A DNA stretch of 64,000 bases from Bacteroidia bacterium (GTDB lineage Bacteria; Bacteroidota; Bacteroidia; Bacteroidales; Paludibacteraceae). The notes beneath the pieces are model-generated. The model saw only the letters and a list, made by a program, of their open reading frames with translations. It did no database searches and was not told the DNA's origin. The translations under genes and the position numbers were made by a program. Location: NCBI GenBank assembly GCA_009929375.1, contig SAAO01000008.1, positions 50,882 through 114,881 on the forward strand. The letters are read 5' to 3'. This document shows positions 41,639-51,525 of the stretch, piece after piece. Within the stretch, counting starts at the first letter, position 1. Every line of letters begins with the position of its first letter.

Positions 41639-44600
41639 ATGAGAAAAATTATCGTAATTAGTTTGATAATGACTATGCTGGCCGGTTTTACAAATGCTCA
41701 GCATACGCTTATTTATACGCACAAAGATGTGCTTTTCAACAAGGGTAAGGAATTGTTTAACCAACGAAAGTATGCTGCATCGTATCGTAGTTTTGAGGAA
41801 TTTCTGAAGACAACGGATGCCAAAAATGCCGGACAGATTCAGGAAGCTGAGTATTATATGGCTGCTAATGCTTACGAACTGAAGCAGGACGATGCCGGAA
41901 AAATGCTGAAAGCATATTTGTTTAAACATCCCTACACGCCGTTTCTCGATAAAACGAATGTGATGCTCGGTATGCTCGAATACGAGAAAAAACAATACGC
42001 TCAGGCACTTACCTATTTCAATAATGTAAACGATAAACGTCTAGGGAATCGCGAACGTGTTGATTTTCTGTTTTGTAAAGGCTATGCCAGTCTCGAAACA
42101 AAAAATTATCATTTGGCGCTGACTATTTTCAAAGAATTGAAAGAAATGAAGAGCCGTTACAATCTTTCGGCTACTTATTATTATGCCTATGCCGAATATA
42201 CTTTGGGAAATTACACAGCAGCCTTACCTGAATTTCTGAAAATTGAAAATACGCCCGAATATAAAAATATCGTACCGTATTATATTATTCAGATTTATTA
42301 TGCTCAGAAAGAGTTCGATAAACTTTACGAACGAGCCGATGCCTTGCTGGCTGCGAATCCCGGTAATAAAAACAATGCTGAAATTTACCGCATTATGGGT
42401 GAAATTGCGTATGATAAACGCGATTATGTAAAAGCCATTGGTTACCTCAAAGAATACGAGAAAATATCTCCTCAGGTACTCAGAAACGATATGTATTTGC
42501 TCGGACTTTCGTATTATCAGACTAAAGATTATGCAAATGCAGTGACTTATCTGTCGAAAACCACAACCATAGCCGACGAGATGACTGAAAATGCGTATCT
42601 GCATCTCGGTAATGCTTATGTGCGTCTGAACGATAAAACAAATGCCCGCCTGGCTTACGAAGCTGCTCTTCGCACCAATTTCAATAAGTCGGTACGCGAA
42701 GAAGCGCTTTACAATTATGCACTTACAACTTACGAAACCACTACCGCTTTCGGTGAGTCGATTTCGGCTTTCGAACAGCTTTTGAATGAATTCCCGAATT
42801 CAAAATACACCGCCAAAGCTTACGATTATCTGGCTACGGTTTACATGACCACTAAAAATTACGAAGCAGCTTATCAGTCGATTCTGAAAATTAAGAATCC
42901 GACAGCAAGATTGCTCGAAACCCGTCAGTATTTGCTCTATCAGATAGGAACAGAAGCTTTCACTCAGAATAATCTGCCCAAAGCCATTGAGTATTTCACA
43001 CTTTCGCTGCAAAGTTCGGCTACAGGTAAATATTCAGCCGAAAGCCTTTTCTGGCGTTCAGAAGCTTATTATCGTAACGGACAGCCCGATCAGAGTATTG
43101 CCGATTTACGCTCGTTTTTTGCTAACGGAAATTCGCGCTCGAGTGTAAACCTGAAAACTGCCAATTATTCGCTGGCTTACGCTTATTTTACAAAGAAAAA
43201 CTATACCGATGCACTTACATGGTTTTTAAAATATGTGGATGCTGAAAAAAATACGGCTTCCGAAACTTATCCGGATGCTTTGAACCGTATTGGTGACTGT
43301 TACTTTAATGCCCGTAATTTTTCGAAAGCCGAAAGCTTTTATGCACGTGCAGCATCGCTTAGTCCGAATACAGGCGATTACGGCATTTTCCAGAGTGCTT
43401 ATGTGGCTGGTTTACAGAAGAATTATACTGCCAAAATTTCCCGACTGGAGAATTTGATTTCTACTTATCCAAATTCGGAATATGTGGATGATGCGCTTTA
43501 CGAAATTGGTCGTTCGTACATCATGCTAGACAACGAGTCGCGTGCTATCACAAGCTTTGAACGCCTGTTGAGCACCAAACCAAACAGTGAGCTTGCACGT
43601 AAAGGAGCACTTGAAATTGGTATGATTTATTTTAATCAGAACAATTTCGATGCTGCCATTTCAGCTTACAAAAATGTAATTGCCAAATATCCGGGCACCC
43701 AGGAATCTTACACGGCTCTCGAAAGCCTTGAATCGGTTTATATTGAGAAAAATGATGTGGCTTCGTATCTGGCTTACACTAAAACGCTGGGCATGACGCT
43801 TGGCTCCACAGTGGCAGGTCGCGAGGATTCAATTTCGTATGTGGCTGCCGAACGTCAGTATATGAATGGAAATTACGCACAGGCTATCAGCGGACTGAAA
43901 GCTTATGTCAACTCATATTGCGCCGGCGGTCGTTATTGTACCACAGCCCAGTTCTATCTGGCCGACAGTTATTACCGTACCAACGACAAGGACAATGCGC
44001 TGCGTGCTTATCAGGCGCTTTTGCTTATTCCCGGAAATCAGTATATCAGCGAAGCAACTTCACGTGCTGCCGAAATTACTTACGACAAAAAGGATTACAG
44101 CGCATCGCTTCAGTATTTCCGTCAGCTCGAAGCTATGGCGCAAACTACTGAAGATCGCAATGTGTCGCGTTTGGGCGTGTTGCGTTGCAGCTACTTTCTG
44201 AACGATCATAACACAACGATCAATATTGCCAACGAAATTCTGAATGATAGTCGCTCCACTGCCGAACTTCGTTCTGAGGCAATGTATAACCGCGCCAAGG
44301 CATTTATTGCACAGAATCAGGTGAATCAGGCTGTTCCGGATTTGCGTTCGCTGGGCAATGATACCCGTACTTCGAATGGTGCTGAAGCAAAATTCCTGCT
44401 GGCTGAGATTTATTTTAATCAAAATAATCTGACCGAGTCGGAAACTGTGATTATGGATTTTGCCAAGAAAGGAACACCTTATCAGTACTGGCTGGCACGT
44501 AGCTTTGTGCTTTTGTCCGATATTTATATTGCCCGTGGAAACGATTTTCAGGCCAAGCAATACTTGTTGAGTTTAAGAAATAATTATACCACTGCCGACG

Positions 44601-44671
44601 AAGTGCAGGGTATGATAACCGAAAGATTGAATGCCATTGCACAACGCGAAGGTCAGAGTGTAATCAACTAA
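41639..44671 (+). CDS. Exported tetratricopeptide repeat protein of 1010 residues
   Basis: A large protein with a signal peptide (MRKIIVISLIMTMLAGFTNA, cleavage after AQ) and about 20 TPR-like helix pairs along its length (KGKELFNQRKYAASYRSFEE; YYAYAEYTLGNYTAALPEF; DALYEIGRSYIMLDNESRA; KFLLAEIYFNQNNLTESE). It is periplasmic. The outer-membrane barrel gene at 44710 begins 38 bases after it. This TPR plus barrel pair occurs widely in Bacteroidota and is thought to work together, but its function is undefined. Not the T9SS protein PorW/SprE by any feature I can see. Confidence 0.85.
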   Translation: MRKIIVISLIMTMLAGFTNAQHTLIYTHKDVLFNKGKELFNQRKYAASYRSFEEFLKTTDAKNAGQIQEAEYYMAANAYELKQDDAGKMLKAYLFKHPYTPFLDKTNVMLGMLEYEKKQYAQALTYFNNVNDKRLGNRERVDFLFCKGYASLETKNYHLALTIFKELKEMKSRYNLSATYYYAYAEYTLGNYTAALPEFLKIENTPEYKNIVPYYIIQIYYAQKEFDKLYERADALLAANPGNKNNAEIYRIMGEIAYDKRDYVKAIGYLKEYEKISPQVLRNDMYLLGLSYYQTKDYANAVTYLSKTTTIADEMTENAYLHLGNAYVRLNDKTNARLAYEAALRTNFNKSVREEALYNYALTTYETTTAFGESISAFEQLLNEFPNSKYTAKAYDYLATVYMTTKNYEAAYQSILKIKNPTARLLETRQYLLYQIGTEAFTQNNLPKAIEYFTLSLQSSATGKYSAESLFWRSEAYYRNGQPDQSIADLRSFFANGNSRSSVNLKTANYSLAYAYFTKKNYTDALTWFLKYVDAEKNTASETYPDALNRIGDCYFNARNFSKAESFYARAASLSPNTGDYGIFQSAYVAGLQKNYTAKISRLENLISTYPNSEYVDDALYEIGRSYIMLDNESRAITSFERLLSTKPNSELARKGALEIGMIYFNQNNFDAAISAYKNVIAKYPGTQESYTALESLESVYIEKNDVASYLAYTKTLGMTLGSTVAGREDSISYVAAERQYMNGNYAQAISGLKAYVNSYCAGGRYCTTAQFYLADSYYRTNDKDNALRAYQALLLIPGNQYISEATSRAAEITYDKKDYSASLQYFRQLEAMAQTTEDRNVSRLGVLRCSYFLNDHNTTINIANEILNDSRSTAELRSEAMYNRAKAFIAQNQVNQAVPDLRSLGNDTRTSNGAEAKFLLAEIYFNQNNLTESETVIMDFAKKGTPYQYWLARSFVLLSDIYIARGNDFQAKQYLLSLRNNYTTADEVQGMITERLNAIAQREGQSVIN

Positions 44672-44709
44672 TTTGTGAGGATAAAAAACAGGAACTGAAA
44701 CTTTTTTAA

Positions 44710-46497
44710 ATGAATATGAAAATGAGAACTTTAAGATATATCATACCTGCATTTTTGTCTGTGGCTATTGGATTGAATGCACAGACTCTTGACCAGAATG
44801 TGACTGTGGAGCGCGAATATAAACCGGTGATTCAGGATGCCGGGAAAATAAATTCGGTGCCACAGATTATGGAGCCCAATGTGGAAAAAATTCCGGCTAA
44901 TTATACCGATTTTAATTTTCCGCTTTCGGTGGGACAAAATATCCATACTCTGCCAGCTGCCGAACTTTTGCATCAGCGTCGCCGCACGCCCAGTGGAGCG
45001 TTTGTGAGAGTGGGACTGGGTAGCGAACTCAACAATATGCTTGATTTTGCTTTGCCGGTGATCAATAAGCCCAAGACCAAACTCGACCTGAAACTTGATC
45101 ATTTGGCTACTTTCGGAAGTAAGAAACATTCCACTTCGAATGCTTCGCTTATGTTCGATCAGTATTTCAATAAACTCGATTTGTATGCAGGAGTCGGTTT
45201 GGGTCGCGAGTCTTTCAATTATTACGGAAAGAATTTTCTGGCTGATGGAAAAACAGAATTCAATACTTTCTCAGAGCTATTAACGCCTACAGATGCAAAA
45301 TACGATGAGTTGAATCTGGTGCGTGTAAACCGTACATCACAGACTTTTACGCTCGATAAACTCTCGAAAGCACCCGAAGCAGATGTGTTTTGGCGTTTCA
45401 ATACCTATCTTGGTGTGCGCTCGTTGCCGGGTGAAGAGAAACTTCGCTATCAGGCTGAAATGCAGTACAAAGCTTTTGATGCCCGCAATGGTCTTACCGA
45501 AAATATTATTCATACACGTGCCGGTTTCAATAGCCAGAATGGCAAAAACCGCGTGGGAGTGGATCTCGAAATGTCGAACATGATGTATAAATCGGATATT
45601 CTTGCAGCAGTGATTAATGTATGGGACTCATATTCGGTGTTTTCGATGAATCCGTATTACAGCATAGAACGCGAGCGTTTTAATATGCGTTTGGGTGTGA
45701 AATCGAGTTTCTCGTTTGTGCATGGAAAACCTTTCAATCCTTCGCCCGACATTAACCTTGAGTGGAAGGCAATTCCAAAATATCTGGCTGTGTATGGTGG
45801 AGTAGGAGGTGGTTACGAAATAAACACCATGGATGATATGTTCCGCGAAAATCGCTGGTTGTATTCCGATTTGAGAATAAAAGACACTTATACGCCTGTA
45901 AATCCGTATGTGGGATTAAAGGTAAAACCGGTTTACAATTTACTGCTTGATGCTTATCTGAGCTATAGTTATATCGATAATCAGTATTTCTTTGTAAATA
46001 AAGATTATAAGTATAATCCGGCTTCGTCTTCAGCGCTTGGAAGTCCGGCTGAGAATGTACTTTTCACCAATCGTTTCAATGTGCTTTATAGTTCAGCTTC
46101 GCATACCAAAGTGGGTGTTCGTGCCAATTATAATATTCGCAACTTTATAAATGTGCAATTGAAGGGAGCTTACAATGGCTGGCAGGTATACGAAACTTTG
46201 ATGGCCTGGAATAAACCCAAATGGGAAGCCGATTTGTCGACCGATTTGCGCCTTTCGCGTAACCTGAATGTGTCGGCCAATGTGTTTTACGAAGGAAAAC
46301 GCTATGCAAAACTGGGCGAAGGCTTTCACGAAATGAAACCCAAGGTAGATATCAATCTCGGCGCTTCTTATTCGTACCTCAACTGGTTTACCATGTTTGC
46401 CAAAGTCAATAATCTGATCAATAATAAATACGAAGAATATTATGGGTATCAGGTGCAGGGACTTAACTTTATGGTGGGAGCTGCATTCTCGTTCTGA
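44710..46497 (+). CDS. Outer-membrane beta-barrel protein, TonB-receptor-like
   Basis: A 595-residue protein with a signal peptide (MNMKMRTLRYIIPAFLSVAI, cleavage near LNAQ). Many beta-strands alternate with turns (DLKLDHLATFGSKKHSTSN; LRYQAEMQYKAFDARNGL; NVSANVFYEGKRYAKLGEG), and it ends in MVGAAFSF with the terminal Phe of outer-membrane barrels. It lacks an obvious plug domain, so it is shorter than true TonB-dependent receptors. It is cotranscribed with the TPR gene. Function unknown. Confidence 0.8.
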   Translation: MNMKMRTLRYIIPAFLSVAIGLNAQTLDQNVTVEREYKPVIQDAGKINSVPQIMEPNVEKIPANYTDFNFPLSVGQNIHTLPAAELLHQRRRTPSGAFVRVGLGSELNNMLDFALPVINKPKTKLDLKLDHLATFGSKKHSTSNASLMFDQYFNKLDLYAGVGLGRESFNYYGKNFLADGKTEFNTFSELLTPTDAKYDELNLVRVNRTSQTFTLDKLSKAPEADVFWRFNTYLGVRSLPGEEKLRYQAEMQYKAFDARNGLTENIIHTRAGFNSQNGKNRVGVDLEMSNMMYKSDILAAVINVWDSYSVFSMNPYYSIERERFNMRLGVKSSFSFVHGKPFNPSPDINLEWKAIPKYLAVYGGVGGGYEINTMDDMFRENRWLYSDLRIKDTYTPVNPYVGLKVKPVYNLLLDAYLSYSYIDNQYFFVNKDYKYNPASSSALGSPAENVLFTNRFNVLYSSASHTKVGVRANYNIRNFINVQLKGAYNGWQVYETLMAWNKPKWEADLSTDLRLSRNLNVSANVFYEGKRYAKLGEGFHEMKPKVDINLGASYSYLNWFTMFAKVNNLINNKYEEYYGYQVQGLNFMVGAAFSF

Positions 46498-46520
46498 TAT
46501 TGATAAATAACTTATTTGCA

Positions 46521-46560
46521 AAACGGAGAAATGATCGAATGGTTGTTTCTCCGTTTTTTT
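46521..46560 (+). terminator. Terminator after the TPR/barrel pair
   Basis: An 11-bp perfect stem AAACGGAGAAA (46521-46531) / TTTCTCCGTTT (46546-46556), then more T. It lies 24 bases after the stop. Confidence 0.85.
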
Positions 46561-46565
46561 ATTTT

Positions 46566-46751
46566 TATAATCATTACTGACCAGCTAAAAATAAGTTGAA
46601 TGAGTTTTTTCTCTTCGTTAGATTCCTCACTTTGTTCGGAATGACAGACAGTCAGTTGGGCTTCCTCTCCCAGCCATAATCAAGACAAAGCACCGTCATT
46701 CAGAGCGTAGCGAAGAATCTCAGATATTTAGTCGGTCAGTAGTGTTTTATA
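46566..46751. repeat. MITE-like intergenic repeat with nested inverted repeats
   Basis: Imperfect terminal inverted repeats (TATAATCATTACTGACC at 46566-46582; its inverse, GGTCAGTAGTGTTTTATA, at 46734-46751) flank an element of about 190 bases. Inside are two inverted copies of a 30-base unit, TTAGATTCCTCACTTTGTTC... (46618-46646) and ...GCGTAGCGAAGAATCTCAGA (46694-46724). No ORF. It follows the terminator of the barrel gene. Confidence 0.6.
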
Positions 46752-46845
46752 ATGTATATCTTTCCAAACCTTATTTTAAGGTTTAAAAATCATTCAAATT
46801 ACACCAATGTAAATGAAACAGATTCGTAATATGGGAGTTAATCTG

Positions 46846-46853
46846 TATTTTTG
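46846..46853 (+). promoter_or_regulatory. -7 box of the CotH-type gene
   Basis: TATTTTTG, 26 bases before the ATG at 46879. The -33 element is not clear. Confidence 0.4.
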
Positions 46854-46878
46854 CATCAAATTATTGTAGCCGAAGTAA

Positions 46879-48921
46879 ATGGCACCGATAAAAATCTTAA
46901 ATCACATGTACGTCACATTCTCTCATATTATTCGCAAAATATTAGTTTTGCTGTTGTTTCTCGGTTTTCAGTTTTTGCTTTTGTCTCAAACACAATACAG
47001 CAACCTTCCCTCTGTTTATATTAATACTGAAAATAATGCAGCTGTCACCAGTAAGGTCGACTGGCTTCCTGCTCATATTCAGGTTGTGAGCAACGATACA
47101 ATCGATCAGATAAATATGCCTACCGAAATTCGTGGACGCGGTAATTCCACCTGGAGCATGCCGAAGAAGCCTTACCGCATTAAACTCGAAAATAAAACCA
47201 ATTTTCTGGGAATGTATGCCTGTGCCAAAAACTGGGTTTTTCTGGCCAACTATGCCGACAAAACTTTAATGCGAAATGCAGTGGCCTTTCAGATTGGTCG
47301 TATTGCCGGATTGGAATTTACGCCTTCCACCCGTTTTGTTGATTTGGTGCTGAACAATAATTTTCTGGGAAATTACATGGTGACCGATCAGATTGAAGTG
47401 CATTCGGAACGAGTGGCTATCGATGAGCAGGATTCGTCGCAAGTGGCTGAGCCTGACGTGACAGGTGGTTATCTGCTCGAAATTGATGGTTTTGCAGCGT
47501 CGGAACCTGTGTGGTTTACTTCATCGAAAGGATTGAAATTTACTGTAAAATCGCCCGACGATGACGATATCAATGAGTTTCAGCTGGCCTATATTCAGAA
47601 TTATATCAACGAATTTGAAACGCGTTTGTTTTCAACCAATTTCACTGATCCTGTGGCGGGATATCGTACTATGATCGATTCCACGTCGCTTGTAAACTGG
47701 TATATTGCCAGCGAACTCACAGGCAATTCGGATGCCTTCTGGAGTACTTATGTGTACAAAAAACGTAGCGACAACAAGCTTTATTTCGGTCCGCTATGGG
47801 ATTACGACATTGCATTCAACAATGACGACCGCCTTGGCGATGCCACCGAAAAACGCATGAGTCAGAATGCGCACAATCCACGCACCTGGATATTGCGATT
47901 TCTCGAAGATGAATGGTTTCAAACGCTGCTCTGGCGTAGATGGAACGAATTGATGGCCGTTAATTTAGCCGGAAATCTGAATACTTATATCAATGAAACT
48001 GTAGGATTGCTCGAAACTTCGCAGCAACTGAATTTTCAGAAGTGGAACAATCTCAATAATAAAGTATATCGGGAAACCTACTTGTTCGATACTTATGCAG
48101 AAGGTGTGGATTATCTGAAAACTTATGTGGCTAACAGGATTAAGTTTCTGAATACCAGCTTTTATGTGAAAGAGCCCGACCGACCCACGCCGCCTTTTGT
48201 AGCTACACGACATTATTATATGATGATGAACAAGCGCACGAACAATGCAATTCAGGTGCGCTCGCATGCTGTGGAGGCGGGTTCATTGCTCGAAATGTGG
48301 GAACCCGAAGAAGGACAGGCTTCTCAGTTGTGGGAATTCCGCAATGTGTCGGGAAATATTTATCAGATTATCAATAAAAATTCCGGACTGGCTATGACGG
48401 CTAACGGAAGAGGTACCAACCTTGTGCAACAGCCTTTGAATGCCACAAATACAGCCCAGCAATGGAAAATTGAGCCTGTTGGCATCGATGGAGCATACGG
48501 AATTGTCAATGTACAGTCGGGAAATTCTGTAAATAATGCAGGTGGAAGCTTTGCCAATGGTACCAATGCCATTGAGTGGACGGCCAATATTGCTGGAAGC
48601 GAAAATCAACAATGGTATTTGCAAAAAATGGACATGATTACGACCGGACTTTTGTATGCAAGCACCATTCATGCTGATGTTTATCCAAATCCGGCAAGCA
48701 GTTTTGTGTCGGTAAGGTTTAATGCGTCCGACGAACAAAATGTGTCAGTCAGTATTTGCGATTTGTCGGGCAAGATGCTGGTGCGGAACCATAAGCAGAC
48801 ACAAACCGGAGTGAATGTGGTTACGCTTTCAATAGGCGACCTGCAATCGGGTGTATATTTATTACAGCTGAAAAACAGTAATGGATCAGTGTATAATTCG
48901 AAACTGGTGGTGAGAAAGTAA
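46879..48921 (+). CDS. CotH-kinase-domain protein with ricin-type lectin and T9SS sorting domains
   Basis: A 680-residue protein. Signal segment ending FQFLLLSQTQ (an alternative start is ATG 46906). CotH kinase-like domain at about 35-400: PTEIRGRGNSTWSMPKKPYR, FLGNYMVTDQIEVHSERV, GGYLLEIDGF and GPLWDYDIAFNNDD, the last resembling the CotH catalytic Asp motif. A ricin-type beta-trefoil follows at about 440-590 (three similar thirds with Gln-x-Trp: SQLWEF, AQQWKI, NQQWYL), then a T9SS type A domain (ADVYPNPASSFVSVRFN; CDLSGKMLVRN; GVYLLQLKN). The protein is predicted to be secreted or surface-bound. CotH proteins phosphorylate proteins or spore-coat substrates in other bacteria. The substrate here is unknown. 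Confidence 0.85.
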   Translation: MAPIKILNHMYVTFSHIIRKILVLLLFLGFQFLLLSQTQYSNLPSVYINTENNAAVTSKVDWLPAHIQVVSNDTIDQINMPTEIRGRGNSTWSMPKKPYRIKLENKTNFLGMYACAKNWVFLANYADKTLMRNAVAFQIGRIAGLEFTPSTRFVDLVLNNNFLGNYMVTDQIEVHSERVAIDEQDSSQVAEPDVTGGYLLEIDGFAASEPVWFTSSKGLKFTVKSPDDDDINEFQLAYIQNYINEFETRLFSTNFTDPVAGYRTMIDSTSLVNWYIASELTGNSDAFWSTYVYKKRSDNKLYFGPLWDYDIAFNNDDRLGDATEKRMSQNAHNPRTWILRFLEDEWFQTLLWRRWNELMAVNLAGNLNTYINETVGLLETSQQLNFQKWNNLNNKVYRETYLFDTYAEGVDYLKTYVANRIKFLNTSFYVKEPDRPTPPFVATRHYYMMMNKRTNNAIQVRSHAVEAGSLLEMWEPEEGQASQLWEFRNVSGNIYQIINKNSGLAMTANGRGTNLVQQPLNATNTAQQWKIEPVGIDGAYGIVNVQSGNSVNNAGGSFANGTNAIEWTANIAGSENQQWYLQKMDMITTGLLYASTIHADVYPNPASSFVSVRFNASDEQNVSVSICDLSGKMLVRNHKQTQTGVNVVTLSIGDLQSGVYLLQLKNSNGSVYNSKLVVRK

Positions 48922-48926
48922 TCCTT

Positions 48927-49838
48927 TCAGATTTCGTAAACACTCATGTCCTCAGCGGCAATTGTTTTTTCAAATACTGCACGGGCTTCGTTCAACAAAC
49001 CATTTTTATGGTTGTAGCGGGCCGAATAATGTCCGATAATAAGTTTATCTACATTGGCTTTCAGAGCAATCGTAGCTGCCTGCGCTGCGGTGGAATGCAT
49101 GGTGCTTTTGGCGCGAACAGCTTCGTCCTGCATAAAAGTGGCCTCGTGGTACAAACAATCTACTCCTTCGATAATGGGAATTATTTTCTCGCTGTAAGCC
49201 GTATCCGAACAGTATGCGTAGCTTTTGGGCTTTTCGGGCATGGTGGTCAGTCTTTCGTTGGGAATAATTTCACCCTCAGCTGTTTCAAAATTCTCACCCT
49301 GTTTTATTTTAGGAATTCGCCATGTGGGAATATTGTAAAAATCAATCATGTCGCGACGAATGTGGCGGTCGCGGGCTTTTTCGCGAAAGAGAAAACCGCA
49401 CGAGGGAACACGATGTTTTAGCGGAATGCTATACACTTCCACCGAACGGTCTTCGTGAATGAGTTCGTGGGCGCGTGGATTTATATGGTGAAAAATAACT
49501 TTGAAGGGCAATTCTTCGCAGAAAAAATCGAGTTGTGGTTGCAGCATTTTCTCCAGATCGGGTGCTGCATGAATGTGCAGGTCGGCAGTGCGGTTGAGCA
49601 TTCCAAAGCTCGAAATAAGGCCTATCAGTCCGAAAACATGGTCGCCATGCAGGTGCGAAATGAAAATATGTCCGAGTCGTACCACCTTCAATCCCATTTG
49701 TCGCATACGAATCTGAGTTCCTTCACCACAATCAATCATATATTGCTTGTCGCGCATTTCCACTATTTGCGAACTTGGGAAATGCTGACGAGTGGGCAAT
49801 GCTGAGCCACAGCCGAGTATGGTGAGGGTTGGAGACAT
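48927..49838 (-). CDS. rnz: Ribonuclease Z (tRNA 3' processing)
   Basis: A 303-residue metallo-beta-lactamase-fold enzyme that cuts tRNA 3' trailers. The metal-binding motif SHLHGDHVFGLIGLISSFGM is present, with later metal ligands in AYCSDTAYSEK, LYHEATFM and IGHYSARY, the usual positions for RNase Z. Length fits the short bacterial form. The N-terminal TILGCGSALPTRQHFPSSQI is also typical. It is convergent with the CotH gene, whose stop lies 5 bases away. Confidence 0.93.
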   Translation of the reverse strand: MSPTLTILGCGSALPTRQHFPSSQIVEMRDKQYMIDCGEGTQIRMRQMGLKVVRLGHIFISHLHGDHVFGLIGLISSFGMLNRTADLHIHAAPDLEKMLQPQLDFFCEELPFKVIFHHINPRAHELIHEDRSVEVYSIPLKHRVPSCGFLFREKARDRHIRRDMIDFYNIPTWRIPKIKQGENFETAEGEIIPNERLTTMPEKPKSYAYCSDTAYSEKIIPIIEGVDCLYHEATFMQDEAVRAKSTMHSTAAQAATIALKANVDKLIIGHYSARYNHKNGLLNEARAVFEKTIAAEDMSVYEI

Positions 49839-49952
49839 GTTTTTTTATTTACGATTTTATCATTTACAATTTACAATTGGGTTGGGGTTTTTTTTAACGA
49901 TAGACCTTGTTCTTTATTGTCGGAATTGCGAATTTGTAATGGAAAAGAATCT

Positions 49953-50501
49953 TTAATAATCACTTTTCAACAAACTATACACGCACAAATCGAAATATCC
50001 GTTTGCATGTTTTTCGCCACAACGTTCGATACCTTCAAAGTGGAAACCGAGTCTCTCGGGAATGTTGCGGCTTTTGGTGTTGGCTTCGGCAACTTTTATC
50101 TGTATGCGGTTCATTTGCAATTCGTCGAAAGCAAATTTAATCAGTTTTTGGCATGCAAGTGTGATAATACCTTTGTGTTGAAAATCTTCAGATAGCCAGT
50201 AACCTATTTCGGTTTTTTCGTTGTCGTAGTCACTGTCCTTAAAGCCAATCAGACCTGCAAAAGCACCTTTGTACCAGATTGTAAAAGTCGGATTGTTGCG
50301 CGGAGAACCGACGTATGTATTCACGAAGGCTTCTGTAAACGAAACATCTGTAGTAAAGGGTACAAAAGGCAACCATTCACCCAGATATGATCTTTGCGTA
50401 TCGATAGTATCGAATATTATCTGCGCATCCGCCGCCGTAAGTTCTTTCAGTAAGATATCGGGGCTAACCTGTATTTCCGGTGTGGAAAGAGTGATTTTCA
50501 T
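49953..50501 (-). CDS. GNAT-family N-acetyltransferase, RimJ/RimL-like
   Basis: A 182-residue GNAT protein. The conserved acceptor and acetyl-CoA parts are visible: FAGLIGFKDSDYDNEKTEIG, YWLSEDFQHKGIITLACQKL (motif A) and ANTKSRNIPERLGFHFEGIE (motif B with SRNI). RimJ/RimL-type enzymes acetylate protein N-termini or small amines. The substrate is not determinable. It has short AT-rich repeats on each side (49839-49952 and 50502-50723). Confidence 0.9.
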   Translation of the reverse strand: MKITLSTPEIQVSPDILLKELTAADAQIIFDTIDTQRSYLGEWLPFVPFTTDVSFTEAFVNTYVGSPRNNPTFTIWYKGAFAGLIGFKDSDYDNEKTEIGYWLSEDFQHKGIITLACQKLIKFAFDELQMNRIQIKVAEANTKSRNIPERLGFHFEGIERCGEKHANGYFDLCVYSLLKSDY

Positions 50502-50723
50502 TTACAATTTAATCAATTACCATTTACCATTTAAATGTACTGTTTCTAAAACCAATCAACCCAAAACTCTGAAATCAAGAACAAAGACAAAAGAATAAAG
50601 ACAAAAAATAATGAACTCGGGATTAGTTGAGAATCATTCCTGAATCCGCAAATCTTCAAATTTCAAATCTTCAAATCTCAAATGTAAAACCCTGAAACTT
50701 TGAACTCTGAAACCCTGTAGTTT
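50502..50723. repeat. Low-complexity intergenic words
   Basis: This 222-base gap has no gene. It consists of imperfect runs: AATTTAATCAATTACCATTT words at 50510-50535, ACAAAGACAAAAGAATAAAG near 50581-50600, AAATCTTCAAATTTCAAATC near 50650-50670, and CTGAAACTTTGAACTCTGAA near 50692-50711. They resemble the ACTTTGAAAC-type filler repeats of Bacteroidota genomes. Confidence 0.5.
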
Positions 50724-51476
50724 TTAGATCCTGGTTTTCTTTTTCAGCTCAAAGTCGCGACCGAGATATTTCTCGCGTACCACCGGGTTTGCGGCCAGTT
50801 CTTCGGAAGTGCCTTTAAACAGGATTTTACCTTCGAAAAGCAGATAAGCCCTATCGGTAATGGTCAGTGTCTCGTCCACATTATGGTCGGTAATCAGGAT
50901 ACCGATATTTTTATCTTTCAGTTTCCATACAATATCCTGAATGTCCTGAACGGCAATAGGGTCGACACCGGCAAAAGGTTCGTCGAGCATGATGAAACGT
51001 GGTTCAATGGCCAGGCAGCGGGCAATTTCGGTACGACGGCGTTCACCTCCCGACAAACGGTCGCCGATGTTGAAGCGCACATGTTCCAGATTAAATTCCG
51101 AAATCAGTGTTTCGAGTTTTTCTTTCTGATACTGCTTGCTGAACTTTGTCATTTCGAGCACCGATTTAATATTATCTTCCACAGTCATTTTCCGGAAAAC
51201 CGAAGCTTCCTGAGCCAGATAGCCAATACCGTTTTGCGCACGTTTATACACAGGATATTTGGTAATTTCCACATCGTTCAGGAATATTTTTCCCGCATTG
51301 GGTGTTACCAGTCCGGTAGTCATATAGAAAGTAGTGGTTTTGCCGGCGCCATTCGGACCAAGCAGACCTACAATTTCGCCCTGTTTTACGTTGATCGATA
51401 CATCGTTCACCACAGTGCGTTTTCCGTATTTTTTGTAAAGATGTTCGGTGCGGAGCACCATGCCTTCGTTTTCCAT
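50724..51476 (-). CDS. lptB: LPS transport ATPase LptB
   Basis: About 250 residues after choosing ATG 51476 ([18 protein letters not shown]); the frame is open from 51524 but that stretch overlaps the promoter. ABC ATPase motifs are complete: Walker [22 protein letters not shown]-loop [16 protein letters not shown], signature [17 protein letters not shown], Walker [18 protein letters not shown]-loop [10 protein letters not shown]. The sequence around [13 protein letters not shown] is typical of LptB. It drives lipopolysaccharide export from the inner membrane. A strong promoter precedes it. Confidence 0.95.
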   Translation of the reverse strand: MENEGMVLRTEHLYKKYGKRTVVNDVSINVKQGEIVGLLGPNGAGKTTTFYMTTGLVTPNAGKIFLNDVEITKYPVYKRAQNGIGYLAQEASVFRKMTVEDNIKSVLEMTKFSKQYQKEKLETLISEFNLEHVRFNIGDRLSGGERRRTEIARCLAIEPRFIMLDEPFAGVDPIAVQDIQDIVWKLKDKNIGILITDHNVDETLTITDRAYLLFEGKILFKGTSEELAANPVVREKYLGRDFELKKKTRI

Positions 51477-51494
51477 ATTGTGAAATTTACAGCA

Positions 51495-51525
51495 CAAAAG
51501 TACAGTTTTTATTGCGATAATCAAA
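51495..51525 (-). promoter_or_regulatory. lptB promoter
   Basis: On the minus strand TTTG (51525-51522), a 19-base spacer and TACTTTTG (51502-51495), an excellent consensus match. RNA would start near 51488, leaving a very short leader before the ATG at 51476. Confidence 0.65.
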
